DNA of 64,000 nt from Ilumatobacter fluminis (GCF_004364865.1 NZ_SOAU01000001.1:2388001-2452000), one strand, 5' to 3'. Positions 44,581 through 53,670 are shown, counted from the stretch's first letter. Numbers and translations are program-made. The notes: generated by a model not told the origin, from the letters alone.

Positions 44581-44621
44581 GCGTGAACAAACTGCGGAAC
44601 TATTCCGCAGTTTGTTCACGC
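44581..44621. terminator. Perfect 41-bp palindrome, copy 2 (exact reverse complement of copy 1)
   Basis: The 19-base arms are identical to those at 3981-4021; only the 3-base centre (CTA here, TAG there) shows that the copy is inverted. It lies between the convergent topoisomerase and methyltransferase genes, 24 bp after one stop and 10 bp before the other, and can act as a two-way terminator. Confidence 0.75.
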
Positions 44622-44631
44622 ATTCGGCGGG

Positions 44632-45219
44632 TCAGGGGCGGCGGGCGGCGGCCATGAGGGGGCGCATGACTTCGCCCTCGAACGGCACCTCGAAACCGGT
44701 GCCGACGGAGATCTCGACGAGGCCGGCGCCCTCGAGCGCAGCACGGGCGGCCTCGACGGAGAGGCCACCGCCATCGGGGTCGTCCGGGTCGGCTTCCCAG
44801 TCCCAGTGCACGAGCAGTCCGCCGGAGGCCAACCGCTCCGCCAACGCCGCCACCGTCGCCGGATGGTCGTCGACGAAGGCGAGCACCGACGACGCCACGA
44901 CCAGCCCGTAGCCGCCCGTGAGCGCGGCCGGCAGCCGGTCGAGCACGGCAACGTGTTCCCAGCCGTGCTGCGCGGTCTTCTCGGCGAGGACGGCACGCAT
45001 CGCCTCCGACAGGTCGACCGCGTCGACACGTGCGGCGACCGGTGCGAGCCGCTCGGTCAGCAGTCCGGTGCCGCACCCGAAGTCACAGACCGTCGCTCCG
45101 TCGAGTTCGATGCCGATTCGTGAGGCGAGGCGGAGGAGCGACTCCCAGGCAGCCGCGGCATAGGCGCGCGCCACCGGGTCGTCGTCCCATCCGTCTGCGT
45201 ATTCATCCCATTCCGACAC
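44632..45219 (-). CDS. Class I SAM-dependent methyltransferase
   Basis: A 195-residue Rossmann-fold methyltransferase. Motif I is VCDFGCGTGLLTERLA, motif II VDAVDLSEAM, and the motif IV/post region ASSVLAFVDDHP. The GTG at 45219 is preceded by GGGGAGGA, a usable ribosome site. The short C-terminus gives no clue to the substrate. It is convergent with the topoisomerase operon and stands alone, 66 bp downstream of the MocR gene's stop side on the opposite strand arrangement. Confidence 0.85.
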   Translation of the reverse strand: MSEWDEYADGWDDDPVARAYAAAAWESLLRLASRIGIELDGATVCDFGCGTGLLTERLAPVAARVDAVDLSEAMRAVLAEKTAQHGWEHVAVLDRLPAALTGGYGLVVASSVLAFVDDHPATVAALAERLASGGLLVHWDWEADPDDPDGGGLSVEAARAALEGAGLVEISVGTGFEVPFEGEVMRPLMAAARRP

Positions 45220-45288
45220 GAGTCCTCCCCGGCGTCTCTTTCGGCGTCGCGCGCCAGCCTGACAGAGGGTGACGGGGCCGACAACTGC

Positions 45289-46722
45289 TCAGCGCGGTGG
45301 CGAGCCGGCGATCGCCACTGCGAGACGGTCGAGCGCCTCGGCGAGTTCTTCCGTGGCGGTGGCGCCGAAGCCCACCACGATGCCCTCCGGGCCGGGCGTC
45401 GATCGATGGCATGCGCCGAAGTGTCCCAGCGCGACCCCCGACGCTGCGGCGTCGTCGCGGACCTGCTGCTCGGTCCGGCCGGGTGGCAGGAGCGCCGCCA
45501 CGTGCAGACCGGCCTGGCTCGGCACGACGGCTGTCAAGACTCCCTCGTCGACCAGCTCGTCGAGGCGAGCGCACACCATGGCGTGCCGCTCGCTGTAGAT
45601 CCGACGCGTCCGCCGAAGGTGTCGGTCGAGGTGCCCCGCCTCGATGAAGAGGCGCAGTGCGCGCTGTGAGACGGCGGGCGTCTGCCAGTCGATCAGCGAA
45701 CGCAACGCCGACGCCGCCTCGACGAGTGCTGCGGGGAGCACCACGAATCCGAGCCGGAGCGACGGCGACAGCGTCTTCGAGAACGTGCCGACGTAGAGCA
45801 CACTCCCTCTCGCATCGAGACGGTGGAGCGGTTCGAGCGGGCGATCGCCGTGTCGGTACTCGGTGTCGTAGTCGTCCTCGATCACGGCCATGCCCTGCGC
45901 CGCAGCCAGATCGAGGAGCGCCCGCCGGCGTTGCATGGTCATCACGACGCCGGTCGGCGACTGGTGCGAGGGCGTCACGTAGACGATGCGCGCCTCAAAG
46001 GGGACGTGCTCCACGACGATGCCCTCACGGTCGACCGGTACCGGCACGACCCTCGCGCCGAGCGACTCGAGCAGGGCGGCCACCGGCGGATAGCCGGGAT
46101 CCTCGATCGCGACCGTCTCACCGGGCCGGACGAGCAGCCGAGAGGCGAGGTGGATGGCCTGCTGGGCGCCGGCGGTGATCAGCACCTGGTCCGCGTCGCA
46201 CACGACACCGCGTGATCGACCGATCCACTGGGCGATCGTGCGGCGTACCGCCGGCAGACCGGCTGGATGTCCGTACCCGTCCGGCGGTGCCGATGCTGCG
46301 TCGGTCAGCGCTCGCCGCCACGTCGGGTGCGGGAACAGGGCCGGGTCGGGGCGGCCGGTCCGCAGGTCGAAGCGAGGCGCTCGCGTGCCGAAGGGACCCT
46401 GCGACCAGGCAGCGATGTCGGTCGCGACGCCGTCGACCGGCCGGAGGTGTGTCGACGCTGCCGGCGTCGTCGGTTCGGCCGCTCCGGTGTAGGACACGTA
46501 GCTGCCGGCGCTCCCCCGGCCCGTCACGTACCCCTCGGCGACCAGCCGTCCGTACACCGTGGTGATCGTCGTGCGAGCCACACCGAGCTCGGCGGCCAGC
46601 CCCCTGCTCGTCGGCAGTCGATCGCCCTGCGCCAGCCGGCCCGTGACGATCGCCTCACGGAGCTGCTCGTAGATCGAGGCCGACGTGCGGCCGCGACTCG
46701 CCGCGTCGACGAACACATCCAT
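45289..46722 (-). CDS. MocR/PdxR-type GntR regulator with aminotransferase domain
   Basis: A 477-residue two-domain regulator. A GntR winged helix-turn-helix (SIYEQLREAIVTGRLAQGDRLPTSRGLAAELGVARTTI split over residues 17-54) is joined by a linker to a fold type I aminotransferase-like domain. The PLP Lys is in GTFSKTLSPSLRLGF and the ring contacts are in IEDDYDTEY. MocR proteins sense PLP or PLP-amino acid adducts. TAGGGT seven bases before its ATG and three TTGGTCC boxes in the shared divergent promoter suggest autoregulation and control of the neighbouring SnoaL-like gene. Confidence 0.92.
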   Translation of the reverse strand: MDVFVDAASRGRTSASIYEQLREAIVTGRLAQGDRLPTSRGLAAELGVARTTITTVYGRLVAEGYVTGRGSAGSYVSYTGAAEPTTPAASTHLRPVDGVATDIAAWSQGPFGTRAPRFDLRTGRPDPALFPHPTWRRALTDAASAPPDGYGHPAGLPAVRRTIAQWIGRSRGVVCDADQVLITAGAQQAIHLASRLLVRPGETVAIEDPGYPPVAALLESLGARVVPVPVDREGIVVEHVPFEARIVYVTPSHQSPTGVVMTMQRRRALLDLAAAQGMAVIEDDYDTEYRHGDRPLEPLHRLDARGSVLYVGTFSKTLSPSLRLGFVVLPAALVEAASALRSLIDWQTPAVSQRALRLFIEAGHLDRHLRRTRRIYSERHAMVCARLDELVDEGVLTAVVPSQAGLHVAALLPPGRTEQQVRDDAAASGVALGHFGACHRSTPGPEGIVVGFGATATEELAEALDRLAVAIAGSPPR

Positions 46723-46741
46723 CGTCCCGACCCTACGACAC

Positions 46742-46787
46742 TTGGTCCACCGAAGCTGCCGCTGTTTGGTCCTTCCTCGTGGACCAA
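46742..46787. promoter_or_regulatory. Three TTGGTCC boxes, candidate MocR operator
   Basis: TTGGTCCAC (46742-46750) is matched by its exact inverse GTGGACCAA (46779-46787), and a third direct copy, TTTGGTCC, lies between (46765-46772). Two direct plus one inverted site fit the two-winged-helix MocR dimer. The left box touches the mocR -10; the right one lies just upstream of TACCGT (46796-46801), the probable -10 of the SnoaL-like gene. Confidence 0.6.
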
Positions 46788-46838
46788 CGATTCCGTACCG
46801 TCGAGGCAGACACCGTTCGATCCGACGAGGAGTGCACC

Positions 46839-47228
46839 ATGCCGACCGAGACCCGACCGACCCACGAGTTCGCCCGCCACGTCGGCGAGGCGATGGCCGA
46901 GGCCCGCTGGGGCGACGTGCTCGACGTCGTCGCCCCCGACGTGGTGACCCACATCCCCGCCGTCGGCGACCTGCACGGCGTCGACGCGCTGGCGGGCTTC
47001 CTCCTCGAGACGGCGGCGAAGACCGACGACGGGGAACGATTCGAGCTGATCGACGCCCTCGCCGGCGAGACCCACGCCGCCCTCTACTTCCGCATCACCG
47101 CAACCCGACAAGGACGCGCCCCGCTCGACAACCTGACCGTCCACCTCGCCCGCCTGGACGGCAACCGGATCGTCGAGATCTGGTTCCACAACTTCGACGG
47201 CCCCGCCGTCGCCGCCTTCTGGGCCTGA
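46839..47228 (+). CDS. SnoaL-like / ketosteroid isomerase-fold protein
   Basis: A 129-residue small cone-shaped protein of the NTF2/SnoaL superfamily: a helical start (HEFARHVGEAMAEARWGDVLDVVAPDVVTHIP), DLHGVDALAGFL, and strands ending DGNRIVEIWFHNFD. GAGGAG at 46827-46832 is six bases from the ATG and decides the start. Enzymatic and binding roles both occur in the family. Control by the divergent MocR regulator hints at an amine or amino-acid related role, which is inference. Confidence 0.8.
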   Translation: MPTETRPTHEFARHVGEAMAEARWGDVLDVVAPDVVTHIPAVGDLHGVDALAGFLLETAAKTDDGERFELIDALAGETHAALYFRITATRQGRAPLDNLTVHLARLDGNRIVEIWFHNFDGPAVAAFWA

Positions 47229-47248
47229 ACGAGCGGGGCCGCCGATGC

Positions 47249-48409
47249 TCAGGCGTGCGCCTTCTCGGCTTCGTAGCGTTGGGCGGCTTCGTCGACGGCG
47301 ACCAGCTGCTTCTCGGCGAGTTCGGGACGTGACTGCTGGGCTCGGTCGGCCGCGCCGATCAGGCTGCTGACGCTGCCTTGGAAGCGCGGCATCACGTGTC
47401 GGGCGAACAGCTCGTAGCTCTTCTTGGTCGCCTGGTTGTTGGCCCAGTTGTGGCTCAGGGTGAGGTACGCCCCGAATCCGCCGTTCGACTGCTCGAGGAG
47501 TTCCTCGATCTGGGCGATCGCCTGATCCGGCGTGCCGATGACACCGAGTCCGCCGTTGACGAAGCTGACCATCTCGTCGATGTCGCCGCCCTCGACGGCC
47601 ATCTGCGGGAACGCTGCGACGTTCTGGAAGTACCGGAACCACTGGGTGATGCCGTACTCGACATCTCGACGTGCCTCTTCCTCGGTCTCGGCGAGGTGCA
47701 TCAGACCGACCAGCCGCCACTTCTCACGATCGGCGACCTGACCGTGCTGGGCGGCGACCTCTTCCTGGATCGTCCAATGGTGCGCCAACACATCCATACC
47801 GATCGCCACCGTTGCTCCGAGCGACAGCACACCGGCGCCGTACCTGCCGGCGAGCTTGGCGCCCGACGGCGAGGCCACCGCTGCGACCGCGACGTCGAAC
47901 AACGGGTCGGAATACGGGCGCAGGTGCAGTCGAGCGTCGCTGAGCGTGAGGCGCTCGGACGAGTAGTTGACCGGCTCGTCGGTCGTCAGCAGCTGCATCA
48001 CGATCTCCATGTATTCCTCGAGGAGCGGTCGCATCTGGCTGGGTTCGAGTCCGAGCATCGCGGCGTCGGTCGGCAGTGCGCCCGGGCCCACACCGAGCAT
48101 GATGCGGCCCCGGGTCAGATGATCGAGCAGCACGATCCGCTCCGCCGTCCAGAGCGGGTTGTGATACGGGAGCGACACCACGCCGGTGCCGAGCTTGATC
48201 CGCTGCGTTCGAGCGGCGGCCGCAGCGATGAAGATCTCCGGCGAGGCGATGATCTCGCTCCCGGCGGAGTGGTGCTCGCCGATCCACGCCTCGTCGAAGC
48301 CGAGCGTGTCGAGGTGTTCCAGGAGGTCGAGATCGGCCTCCAACGACAGCGTCGGATTGTGCTCCGGCGGGTGGAAGGGTGCCATGAACGTGCCGAAACG
48401 TAAGCGCAT
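47249..48409 (-). CDS. LLM class flavin-dependent oxidoreductase
   Basis: A 386-residue bacterial luciferase-like TIM-barrel oxidoreductase: MRLRFGTFMAPFHPPEHNPT, GFDEAWIGEHHSAGSEI, IKLGTGVVSLPYHNPLWTAERIVLLDHLTRGRIMLGVGPG. This subgroup includes alkanal monooxygenase-like and limonene monooxygenase-like enzymes using reduced FMN. The ATG at 48409 matches the family N-terminus; an upstream extension does not. GGAG precedes it weakly. The C-terminal lid ends in an acidic/basic helix. No reductase or substrate genes lie near. Confidence 0.88.
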   Translation of the reverse strand: MRLRFGTFMAPFHPPEHNPTLSLEADLDLLEHLDTLGFDEAWIGEHHSAGSEIIASPEIFIAAAAARTQRIKLGTGVVSLPYHNPLWTAERIVLLDHLTRGRIMLGVGPGALPTDAAMLGLEPSQMRPLLEEYMEIVMQLLTTDEPVNYSSERLTLSDARLHLRPYSDPLFDVAVAAVASPSGAKLAGRYGAGVLSLGATVAIGMDVLAHHWTIQEEVAAQHGQVADREKWRLVGLMHLAETEEEARRDVEYGITQWFRYFQNVAAFPQMAVEGGDIDEMVSFVNGGLGVIGTPDQAIAQIEELLEQSNGGFGAYLTLSHNWANNQATKKSYELFARHVMPRFQGSVSSLIGAADRAQQSRPELAEKQLVAVDEAAQRYEAEKAHA

Positions 48410-48518
48410 GATGAGTTCTCCGTCCTGGTCGATCGACCGGTAGGTGCCCGCTGCCCTGGACCCTATGTGCCCTTGTGAACCGGCAACGTGTCGGAGCGAC
48501 ACGGCACACGAGCGGACC

Positions 48519-48602
48519 GTCGGATGGGGTCAGACCAGATCCGACTGGGCGCTGCGATCCCCAGTGCGCACAGCGGTCGGATCTGGTCTGACCCCATCCG
48601 AC
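48519..48602. repeat. 27-bp perfect inverted repeat with 30-base loop
   Basis: Arms 48519-48545 and 48576-48602 begin and end with GTCGGA / TCCGAC and contain GGGGTCAGACC. The loop can fold further (CGCTG with CAGCG). It lies between the tRNA-Leu terminator and the start of the luciferase-like gene. It shares the GTCGGA(T/C) terminal core with the palindromes at 19036 and 56664. Confidence 0.7.
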
Positions 48603-48620
48603 TCCTGCACGCACGCCTCG

Positions 48621-48655
48621 AAAAAGCAAAACGACCAGGGCGTTTGCCCTGGTCG
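48621..48655 (-). terminator. Rho-independent terminator of tRNA-Leu
   Basis: On the minus strand CGACCAGGGC and GCCCTGGTCG (48632-48655) form a 10-bp stem with an AAAC loop, followed by TTTTGCTTTTT. It lies a few bases beyond the tRNA 3' end and is the only classical U-tract terminator noticed in the window. Confidence 0.85.
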
Positions 48656-48662
48656 GTTCTGG

Positions 48663-48749
48663 TGTCGAAGGGGGGACTTGAACCCCCACGCCCAATAATA
48701 GGGCACTAGCACCTCAAGCTAGCGCGTCTGCCAATTCCGCCACTTCGAC
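48663..48749 (-). tRNA. tRNA-Leu (anticodon GAG)
   Basis: The minus strand gives acceptor GTCGAAG paired with CTTCGAC, a Leu-type D arm (GTGGCGGAATTGGCAGACGC), anticodon stem CTAGC/GCTAG with loop TTGAGGT (anticodon GAG, reading CUC and CUU), a long variable arm, and a T arm GGGGGTTCAAGTCCCCC. CCA is encoded at 48662-48660. Class II size (87 bases without CCA) fits leucine. Confidence 0.95.
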
Positions 48750-48788
48750 GTGTGGACTGCGCAGGCTATCGCCTGGTTTTCCGATTCG

Positions 48789-49016
48789 TTACTCCATCAT
48801 CAGGAAGCTGAGCGCGATGGTCGTCAGGATCCAGACGAGGGAGAACACGAACGTGATGCGGTTCAGGTTGCGCTCGGCAGCCGTCGAACCGAGGGCTGCG
48901 CCGCCGCCTCCACCGAACATGTCGGAGAGACCGCCGCCACGACCGCTGTGCATCAAGATGCCGGCGATCAAGGCCACCATCGAGATCACATTGATCACGA
49001 GCACGATGTAGAGCAT
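48789..49016 (-). CDS. secG: Preprotein translocase subunit SecG
   Basis: A 75-residue membrane protein with two hydrophobic segments (about 2-22 and 53-72) around GRGGGLSDMFGGGGG, the conserved SecG cytoplasmic loop. SecG assists SecYE in protein export. In actinobacteria it usually follows tpiA directly; here a peptide transporter operon and a membrane protein gene come between. No strong ribosome site is visible; ATG 49016 is chosen by homology. Confidence 0.88.
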   Translation of the reverse strand: MLYIVLVINVISMVALIAGILMHSGRGGGLSDMFGGGGGAALGSTAAERNLNRITFVFSLVWILTTIALSFLMME

Positions 49017-49039
49017 GACGTCACGCACGATCGGCCAGC

Positions 49040-49582
49040 CTATCGTCGCTCCGCCGACTCCGGCCTCCAATGACGTCGCCGATACAGCCACGTCGGAGGA
49101 ATCTTCTCGTTCGGCATCGGCAACACGTCGGCGCCCACCTCGCTGCCCGGCGTGCCGTCGGCGTCCATGACGTCGAGCAGGGCCTCGTACTCGGCGAGAC
49201 TCTCCAGCCGATCGACCAGCAGGTACTTGCGCCGCCCCCGGCGCAGCGCCAATCCCCCGTGTTCGAGCGACCGGGCGATGCCGATCACCGAGGGCCGAGT
49301 CCGGGTCAGCTGATCACCGTCACGGAAGTCGAGGCGATGCTTGCGCAACGGGGCGCGCCGGACCACACCGTGATCGTCGAACGTCGACGCCATCGGCATG
49401 TCGAACAGCACGATCGCGAGCACGCCCCAACCGACCAGGAACACGACCACCGGGATGAACCGGAAGCCACCCATCGCAACCGCCCACGTACCGGCGGTGG
49501 CGAGCATCCCCGCGCTCACCCAGCTCCCGAGCAGGAGCCTCCAGGTCGAGTGCAGGGTGATGGTCGGACGTGACTCGGTCAC
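49040..49582 (-). CDS. Two-helix membrane protein with PH-like cytoplasmic domain
   Basis: A 180-residue protein with two adjacent membrane segments (about residues 14-35 and 41-61: [21 protein letters not shown]) followed by a soluble domain ([22 protein letters not shown]...[15 protein letters not shown]) that resembles bacterial PH domains. Its GTG overlaps the oppF stop as GTGA, so it is the last gene of the transporter operon. No function can be assigned. Confidence 0.65.
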   Translation of the reverse strand: MTESRPTITLHSTWRLLLGSWVSAGMLATAGTWAVAMGGFRFIPVVVFLVGWGVLAIVLFDMPMASTFDDHGVVRRAPLRKHRLDFRDGDQLTRTRPSVIGIARSLEHGGLALRRGRRKYLLVDRLESLAEYEALLDVMDADGTPGSEVGADVLPMPNEKIPPTWLYRRRHWRPESAERR

Positions 49583-50679
49583 GTCGAGGCGATGTCGACC
49601 TCGCGGCCCATCGACTGGGCCCGCTCGAGCAGCAGCTCACCCTCCGCCAACGGGAAGTGGCAGGCCACCTGATGGCCCGAATGGACCTCACGCAGCTCGG
49701 GCGTCTCCTCCGCGCAGCGGTCCTGGGCGATCGGGCAACGGGTGCGGAACCGGCAACCAGACGGCGGGTTGGCCGGGCTCGGCACGTCGCCCTGCAGGAT
49801 GATCCGCTTGCGCGAACGCTCACGCCGGGGATCGGCCACCGGCACCGCCGACAGCAGCGACTGTGTGTAGGGGTGCGACGGCGCCTCGTAGAGCCGATCG
49901 CGGTCGGCGACCTCGGCGATCCGGCCAAGGTACATGACCGCGACACGGTCGGATTTGTGGCGTACCACCGACAGGTCGTGGGCGATGAAGATGAAGCTGA
50001 GGTCGAACTCTTCCTGGATCTCGTCGAGCAGGTTCAGCACCTGGGCCTGGATCGACACGTCGAGTGCCGACACGGGCTCGTCGAGGACGATCACCTTCGG
50101 ACGCAGGGCGAGCGACCGAGCGATGCCGATGCGCTGACGCTGACCGCCCGAGAACTCGTGCGGGTAGCGGTTGCCGTGCTCGGGCAGGAGCCCGACCCGG
50201 CTCAACAGATCGCCGACCCAGTCGCGGGTCTCCGACTTGCTGAACCCGTGGATGCGCATCGGCTCACCGACGATGTCTCGGACCGGGATGCGCGGATTGA
50301 GCGACGCATATGGATCCTGGAACACCATCTGCAGGTCTCGGCGCAGGTCGCGCAGCTGCGACTTCGACGCCTTGGTGACGTCGACCTCGCCGAACGTGAC
50401 GGTGCCCGACGTCGGCTCGATCAGGCGCAGCAGGCTGCGACCGAGCGTGCTCTTGCCGCAGCCCGACTCGCCCACCACACCGAGGGTCTCCTGCTGGAAC
50501 AGGTCGAAGCTGACGTCGCTGACCGCCTGCACCTGGCCGATCTCACGCCGGAACACACCGGCCCGGATCGGGAACTCCTTGACCAGGTTCTTCACCTGGA
50601 GCAGCGGCGCCGAGGCGGCGAGATCGTCGGGGACGGCGCCCGAATCGAACGCTTCGTTGTCGACGGCCATATCGGTCAT
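49579..50679 (-). CDS. oppF: Peptide ABC transporter ATPase (OppF/DppF type)
   Basis: A 366-residue ABC ATPase: Walker [15 protein letters not shown]-loop [15 protein letters not shown], signature [13 protein letters not shown], Walker [13 protein letters not shown], and the C-terminal oligopeptide/dipeptide module with [14 protein letters not shown]. Some OppF and OppD proteins carry a 4Fe-4S-like Cys pattern here. It works with OppD as a heterodimer that drives peptide import. The ATG overlaps the oppD stop as ATGA. Confidence 0.92.
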   Translation of the reverse strand: MTDMAVDNEAFDSGAVPDDLAASAPLLQVKNLVKEFPIRAGVFRREIGQVQAVSDVSFDLFQQETLGVVGESGCGKSTLGRSLLRLIEPTSGTVTFGEVDVTKASKSQLRDLRRDLQMVFQDPYASLNPRIPVRDIVGEPMRIHGFSKSETRDWVGDLLSRVGLLPEHGNRYPHEFSGGQRQRIGIARSLALRPKVIVLDEPVSALDVSIQAQVLNLLDEIQEEFDLSFIFIAHDLSVVRHKSDRVAVMYLGRIAEVADRDRLYEAPSHPYTQSLLSAVPVADPRRERSRKRIILQGDVPSPANPPSGCRFRTRCPIAQDRCAEETPELREVHSGHQVACHFPLAEGELLLERAQSMGREVDIAST

Positions 50680-51671
50680 GAGGTCGCTCCTGCCGACATC
50701 GGCTCGAAGTCACCGACACGGTGGCAGCGGCTGGCGTGCGCGCCTTCGATGGTGAGCAGCTCGGGCGTCTTCTCCTTGCACTCGTCGATCGCCATGGAAC
50801 AACGCGGCCGGAACGGGCAGCCGCTCGGCGGCCGCAACAGGCTCGGCGGATTGCCCGGGATCGGCTCGAGCGCGCTCTTCGGGCCCTCGAGGCTCGGGAT
50901 CGAGTTGAGCAACGCACGCGTGTACGGGTTGCGCGAGTCGTAGAAGATGTCGTCGAGGTCGCCCGTCTCGAACAGGCGACTCGCGTACATCACCTGCATG
51001 CGGTCGGCACTGCCGGCCACCAGGCCGAGGTCGTGGGTGATCAGCATCATCGCCGACCCCGTGGCCTCCTGCACGTCGTGCAGGACCTCCATCACCTGAG
51101 CCTGCACCGTCACGTCGAGCGCCGTGGTGGGCTCGTCCGCGATCAGCAGCTTCGGATCGTTCGAGATCGCCATGGCGATCATCGCCCGCTGGCGCATGCC
51201 GCCCGAGTACTCGTGCGGATACTGCGCAGCGCGACGCTTCGGCTCGGGCACGCCGACCATGTCGAGCAGTTCGACGGCGCGGGCCCAGGCCTTCTCCTTG
51301 GTGATGTCGCGGTGGGTGCGGATCGCCTCGACGATCTGGTCGCCGACGGTGAACACCGGGTTGAGCGCCGTCATCGGATCCTGGAAGATCATCGAGATGT
51401 CGCGACCACGGATGTGGCGCATCTCCTCTTCCGACAGATCGAGCAGGTTCTTGCCCTCGAACTCGATGGTGCCGGTGATCTGGGTCGACTTGGGGTGCAG
51501 ACGCATGACGGCCAACGCCGTCACCGACTTGCCCGAACCCGACTCGCCCACCACCGACAGGACCTCGCCGGGTCGGATCTCGAAGTTGGCGTCGGTGACC
51601 GCTTGGACCACACCGGCCTTGCTCGGGAACCCGACGTGGAGTCCCTCGACTTTCAGGAGCGGTGCGGTCAT
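50676..51671 (-). CDS. oppD: Peptide ABC transporter ATPase (OppD/DppD type)
   Basis: A 331-residue ABC ATPase: Walker [15 protein letters not shown]-loop [15 protein letters not shown], signature [14 protein letters not shown], Walker [13 protein letters not shown], and a C-terminal [14 protein letters not shown] module. It pairs with OppF. Its start shares one base with the oppC stop (TGATG), so the ATPase subunits are co-translated with the permeases. Confidence 0.92.
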   Translation of the reverse strand: MTAPLLKVEGLHVGFPSKAGVVQAVTDANFEIRPGEVLSVVGESGSGKSVTALAVMRLHPKSTQITGTIEFEGKNLLDLSEEEMRHIRGRDISMIFQDPMTALNPVFTVGDQIVEAIRTHRDITKEKAWARAVELLDMVGVPEPKRRAAQYPHEYSGGMRQRAMIAMAISNDPKLLIADEPTTALDVTVQAQVMEVLHDVQEATGSAMMLITHDLGLVAGSADRMQVMYASRLFETGDLDDIFYDSRNPYTRALLNSIPSLEGPKSALEPIPGNPPSLLRPPSGCPFRPRCSMAIDECKEKTPELLTIEGAHASRCHRVGDFEPMSAGATS

Positions 51672-52624
51672 CAGCCACGCTCCGATCGCGAACGCGGATC
51701 GAGGGCGTCACGCAGGCCGTCACCGAGGAAGTTGACGCACAGCACGATCAACACGATCAGGAAGCCCGGGGTGAGCACGCGGATCGGGTCGTCGTCGATC
51801 TTGCTCTTGGCGTCGGCGACCAGCAGGCCGAGCGACGTCTCGGGCGGCTTGACGCCGAGACCGAGGAACGACAGCGTGCTCTCGAGCACGATCACCGTGC
51901 CGAGCAGGAGCGTGATCTCGACCGCGACGACACCGATCACGTTCGGCAACACGTGCCGGAAGATGATGCGCGGGTGTGACGCGCCGGCGGCTCTGGCCGC
52001 CATCACGAACTCTTGCTCCTTGATCGAGAACACGACACCACGGACGACACGTGCGATGCGTGTCCACAACAGGGCCGCGAGTACCAGGGCGAGTCGCCAC
52101 CATGTGGAGCCGAAGTACAGCGCGAACACCGACAACACGATGAGCGCCGGCACCACCAGCGTCAGGTTGACCAGGTTGCTGATCAGGCCGTCGGCCCAAC
52201 CGCCGAAGTAGCCGGCGACCGCACCCATGATCGTGCCGAGCAGGGTCGCGAGGAACGCCGCCAGCAGGCCGATCTGCATCGAGTACTGGCCGCCCTGCGC
52301 CGTGCGGACGAACAGGTCGCGGCCGATCTCGTCGGTGCCGAACGGATGCTCGGCCGAGGGGCCCGCCATCCGGTTCGCCACGTCGGGGGTCGACACGTCG
52401 TAGTCGGACCAGATCGGGCCGATGAAGAACGCGATCGCGATCAGGATCAGCCCGAACAGGCCGATGAGGGCCAACTTGTGGTGGATGAATCGTTCCCAGG
52501 CGAGGCGTCCGAAGCTCTTCGGCTTCTCGGACAGGCCTTCCAGGTCGAGGTTCTCGTCGAAGACGTCGGTCGCCGACGCGACGTCTTCGTGGGTGGGCGG
52601 GGACGCCCGGTCCATCATCGCCAT
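51671..52624 (-). CDS. oppC: Peptide ABC transporter permease (OppC/DppC type)
   Basis: A 317-residue permease with a cytosolic N-terminal extension of about 45 residues, a first membrane helix (HKLALIGLFGLILIAIAFFIG) and the BPD_transp_1 core with the EAA-type loop YVMAARAAGASHPRIIFRHVLPN (here FVMAARAAGAS). HPFGTDEIGRDLFVR is typical of OppC. It lies 4 bp behind oppB. Confidence 0.92.
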   Translation of the reverse strand: MAMMDRASPPTHEDVASATDVFDENLDLEGLSEKPKSFGRLAWERFIHHKLALIGLFGLILIAIAFFIGPIWSDYDVSTPDVANRMAGPSAEHPFGTDEIGRDLFVRTAQGGQYSMQIGLLAAFLATLLGTIMGAVAGYFGGWADGLISNLVNLTLVVPALIVLSVFALYFGSTWWRLALVLAALLWTRIARVVRGVVFSIKEQEFVMAARAAGASHPRIIFRHVLPNVIGVVAVEITLLLGTVIVLESTLSFLGLGVKPPETSLGLLVADAKSKIDDDPIRVLTPGFLIVLIVLCVNFLGDGLRDALDPRSRSERG

Positions 52625-52628
52625 GGCA

Positions 52629-53585
52629 CTAGTCCAATCGAATCCGTGGGTCGAGCAGGCCGTACAAGATGTCGGCGAGCAGGTTGAACGTGACCACGAT
52701 GACGCCGGTGAGCATCACGTAGCCCAGCAGCAGATCGAGGTCGGGTTTGCCGAGTGCGGTCAGGAACGCGGGTCCGAGACCCGGCCACGAGAAGATCGAC
52801 TCGGTCACGACGGCACCACCGAGCAGCGCCGACAGGCTCAGCGCCCACAGGGTGACGAGCGGGATCATGGCGTTGCGCAGTGCGTGACGCCACACCACCT
52901 TGCCCTCGTCGAGGCCCTTGGCGCGAGCGGTGCGGATGTAGTCCTGGTTGAGGGTCTCGAGCATCGCGGAGCGGCCGAAGCGGCTCTCGGCGGCGATCCC
53001 GAGGATCGCCAGCGACATCGCCGGCAACGTGATGTCGCGCAGCAGCTCGAGGAAGTTGTCGCCCGATTTTCGTCCGGTGTTGAACGGCTTCACGCCGAAC
53101 CAGTTCTCGAACTGGACGCCGAAGATGTTCTGGATGACGAGCGCCATCACGAACGACGGGAAGGCGAACCCGAAGAAGGCGAGGCCGGTGAAGATGTAGT
53201 CGCCGGCGGAGTACTGATGGCGGGCCGAGTAGACCGACAGCAGCAGTGCCACGCTGGAACCGACCAGGAACGCCGGAATGGCGATCATGGCGGTGTTCTT
53301 GCCACGCTCCCACAACACTTCGGTCACGGGTTGACCGAGGGTGACCGATTCGCCGAGATCGCCCTGCAGGGCGTTCGCGAACCAGGAGAACGGGCGCAGC
53401 CAGATGCTCTGGTCGAGGTTGTATTGCGCGGTGATCGCGTCGAAACCCTCTTGGCAGCGCGGGAGACAGAGATAGAAATCGGCCCGTGGGTCGGAGGTGT
53501 AGGACACCCCGACGTAGACCAAGTAGAGCGCTACCGCCATGAGCGGGATCGTGACGAGGACGCGCCTGATGATGTACGCAAGCAC
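52629..53585 (-). CDS. oppB: Peptide ABC transporter permease (OppB/DppB type)
   Basis: A 318-residue permease with six predicted helices, an N-terminal IIRRVLVTIPLMAVALYLV helix and the EAA loop YIRTARAKGLDEGKVVWRHALRN. The GTG start has TAAGGT eight bases upstream on the minus strand. That could be a separate promoter or, through AAGG, a ribosome site. A stable hairpin lies between the binding-protein gene and this gene, so permease levels may be set lower than those of the binding protein. Confidence 0.92.
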   Translation of the reverse strand: MLAYIIRRVLVTIPLMAVALYLVYVGVSYTSDPRADFYLCLPRCQEGFDAITAQYNLDQSIWLRPFSWFANALQGDLGESVTLGQPVTEVLWERGKNTAMIAIPAFLVGSSVALLLSVYSARHQYSAGDYIFTGLAFFGFAFPSFVMALVIQNIFGVQFENWFGVKPFNTGRKSGDNFLELLRDITLPAMSLAILGIAAESRFGRSAMLETLNQDYIRTARAKGLDEGKVVWRHALRNAMIPLVTLWALSLSALLGGAVVTESIFSWPGLGPAFLTALGKPDLDLLLGYVMLTGVIVVTFNLLADILYGLLDPRIRLD

Positions 53586-53644
53586 TGATCGAAACCTTAG
53601 GTCAGGTGGTCGAGAGCGGAAAGAGACAGTCCTGTAACGGACGA

Positions 53645-53670
53645 GGTCCCGGCGGCGAGCCGCCGGGACC
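53645..53670 (-). terminator. Attenuating hairpin between the binding-protein gene and oppB
   Basis: GGTCCCGGCGG and CCGCCGGGACC make a perfect 11-bp stem with a CGAG loop, 41 bp after the binding-protein stop and 60 bp before oppB. Partial termination or 3'-end protection here is a common way to make more binding protein than permease. Confidence 0.65.
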
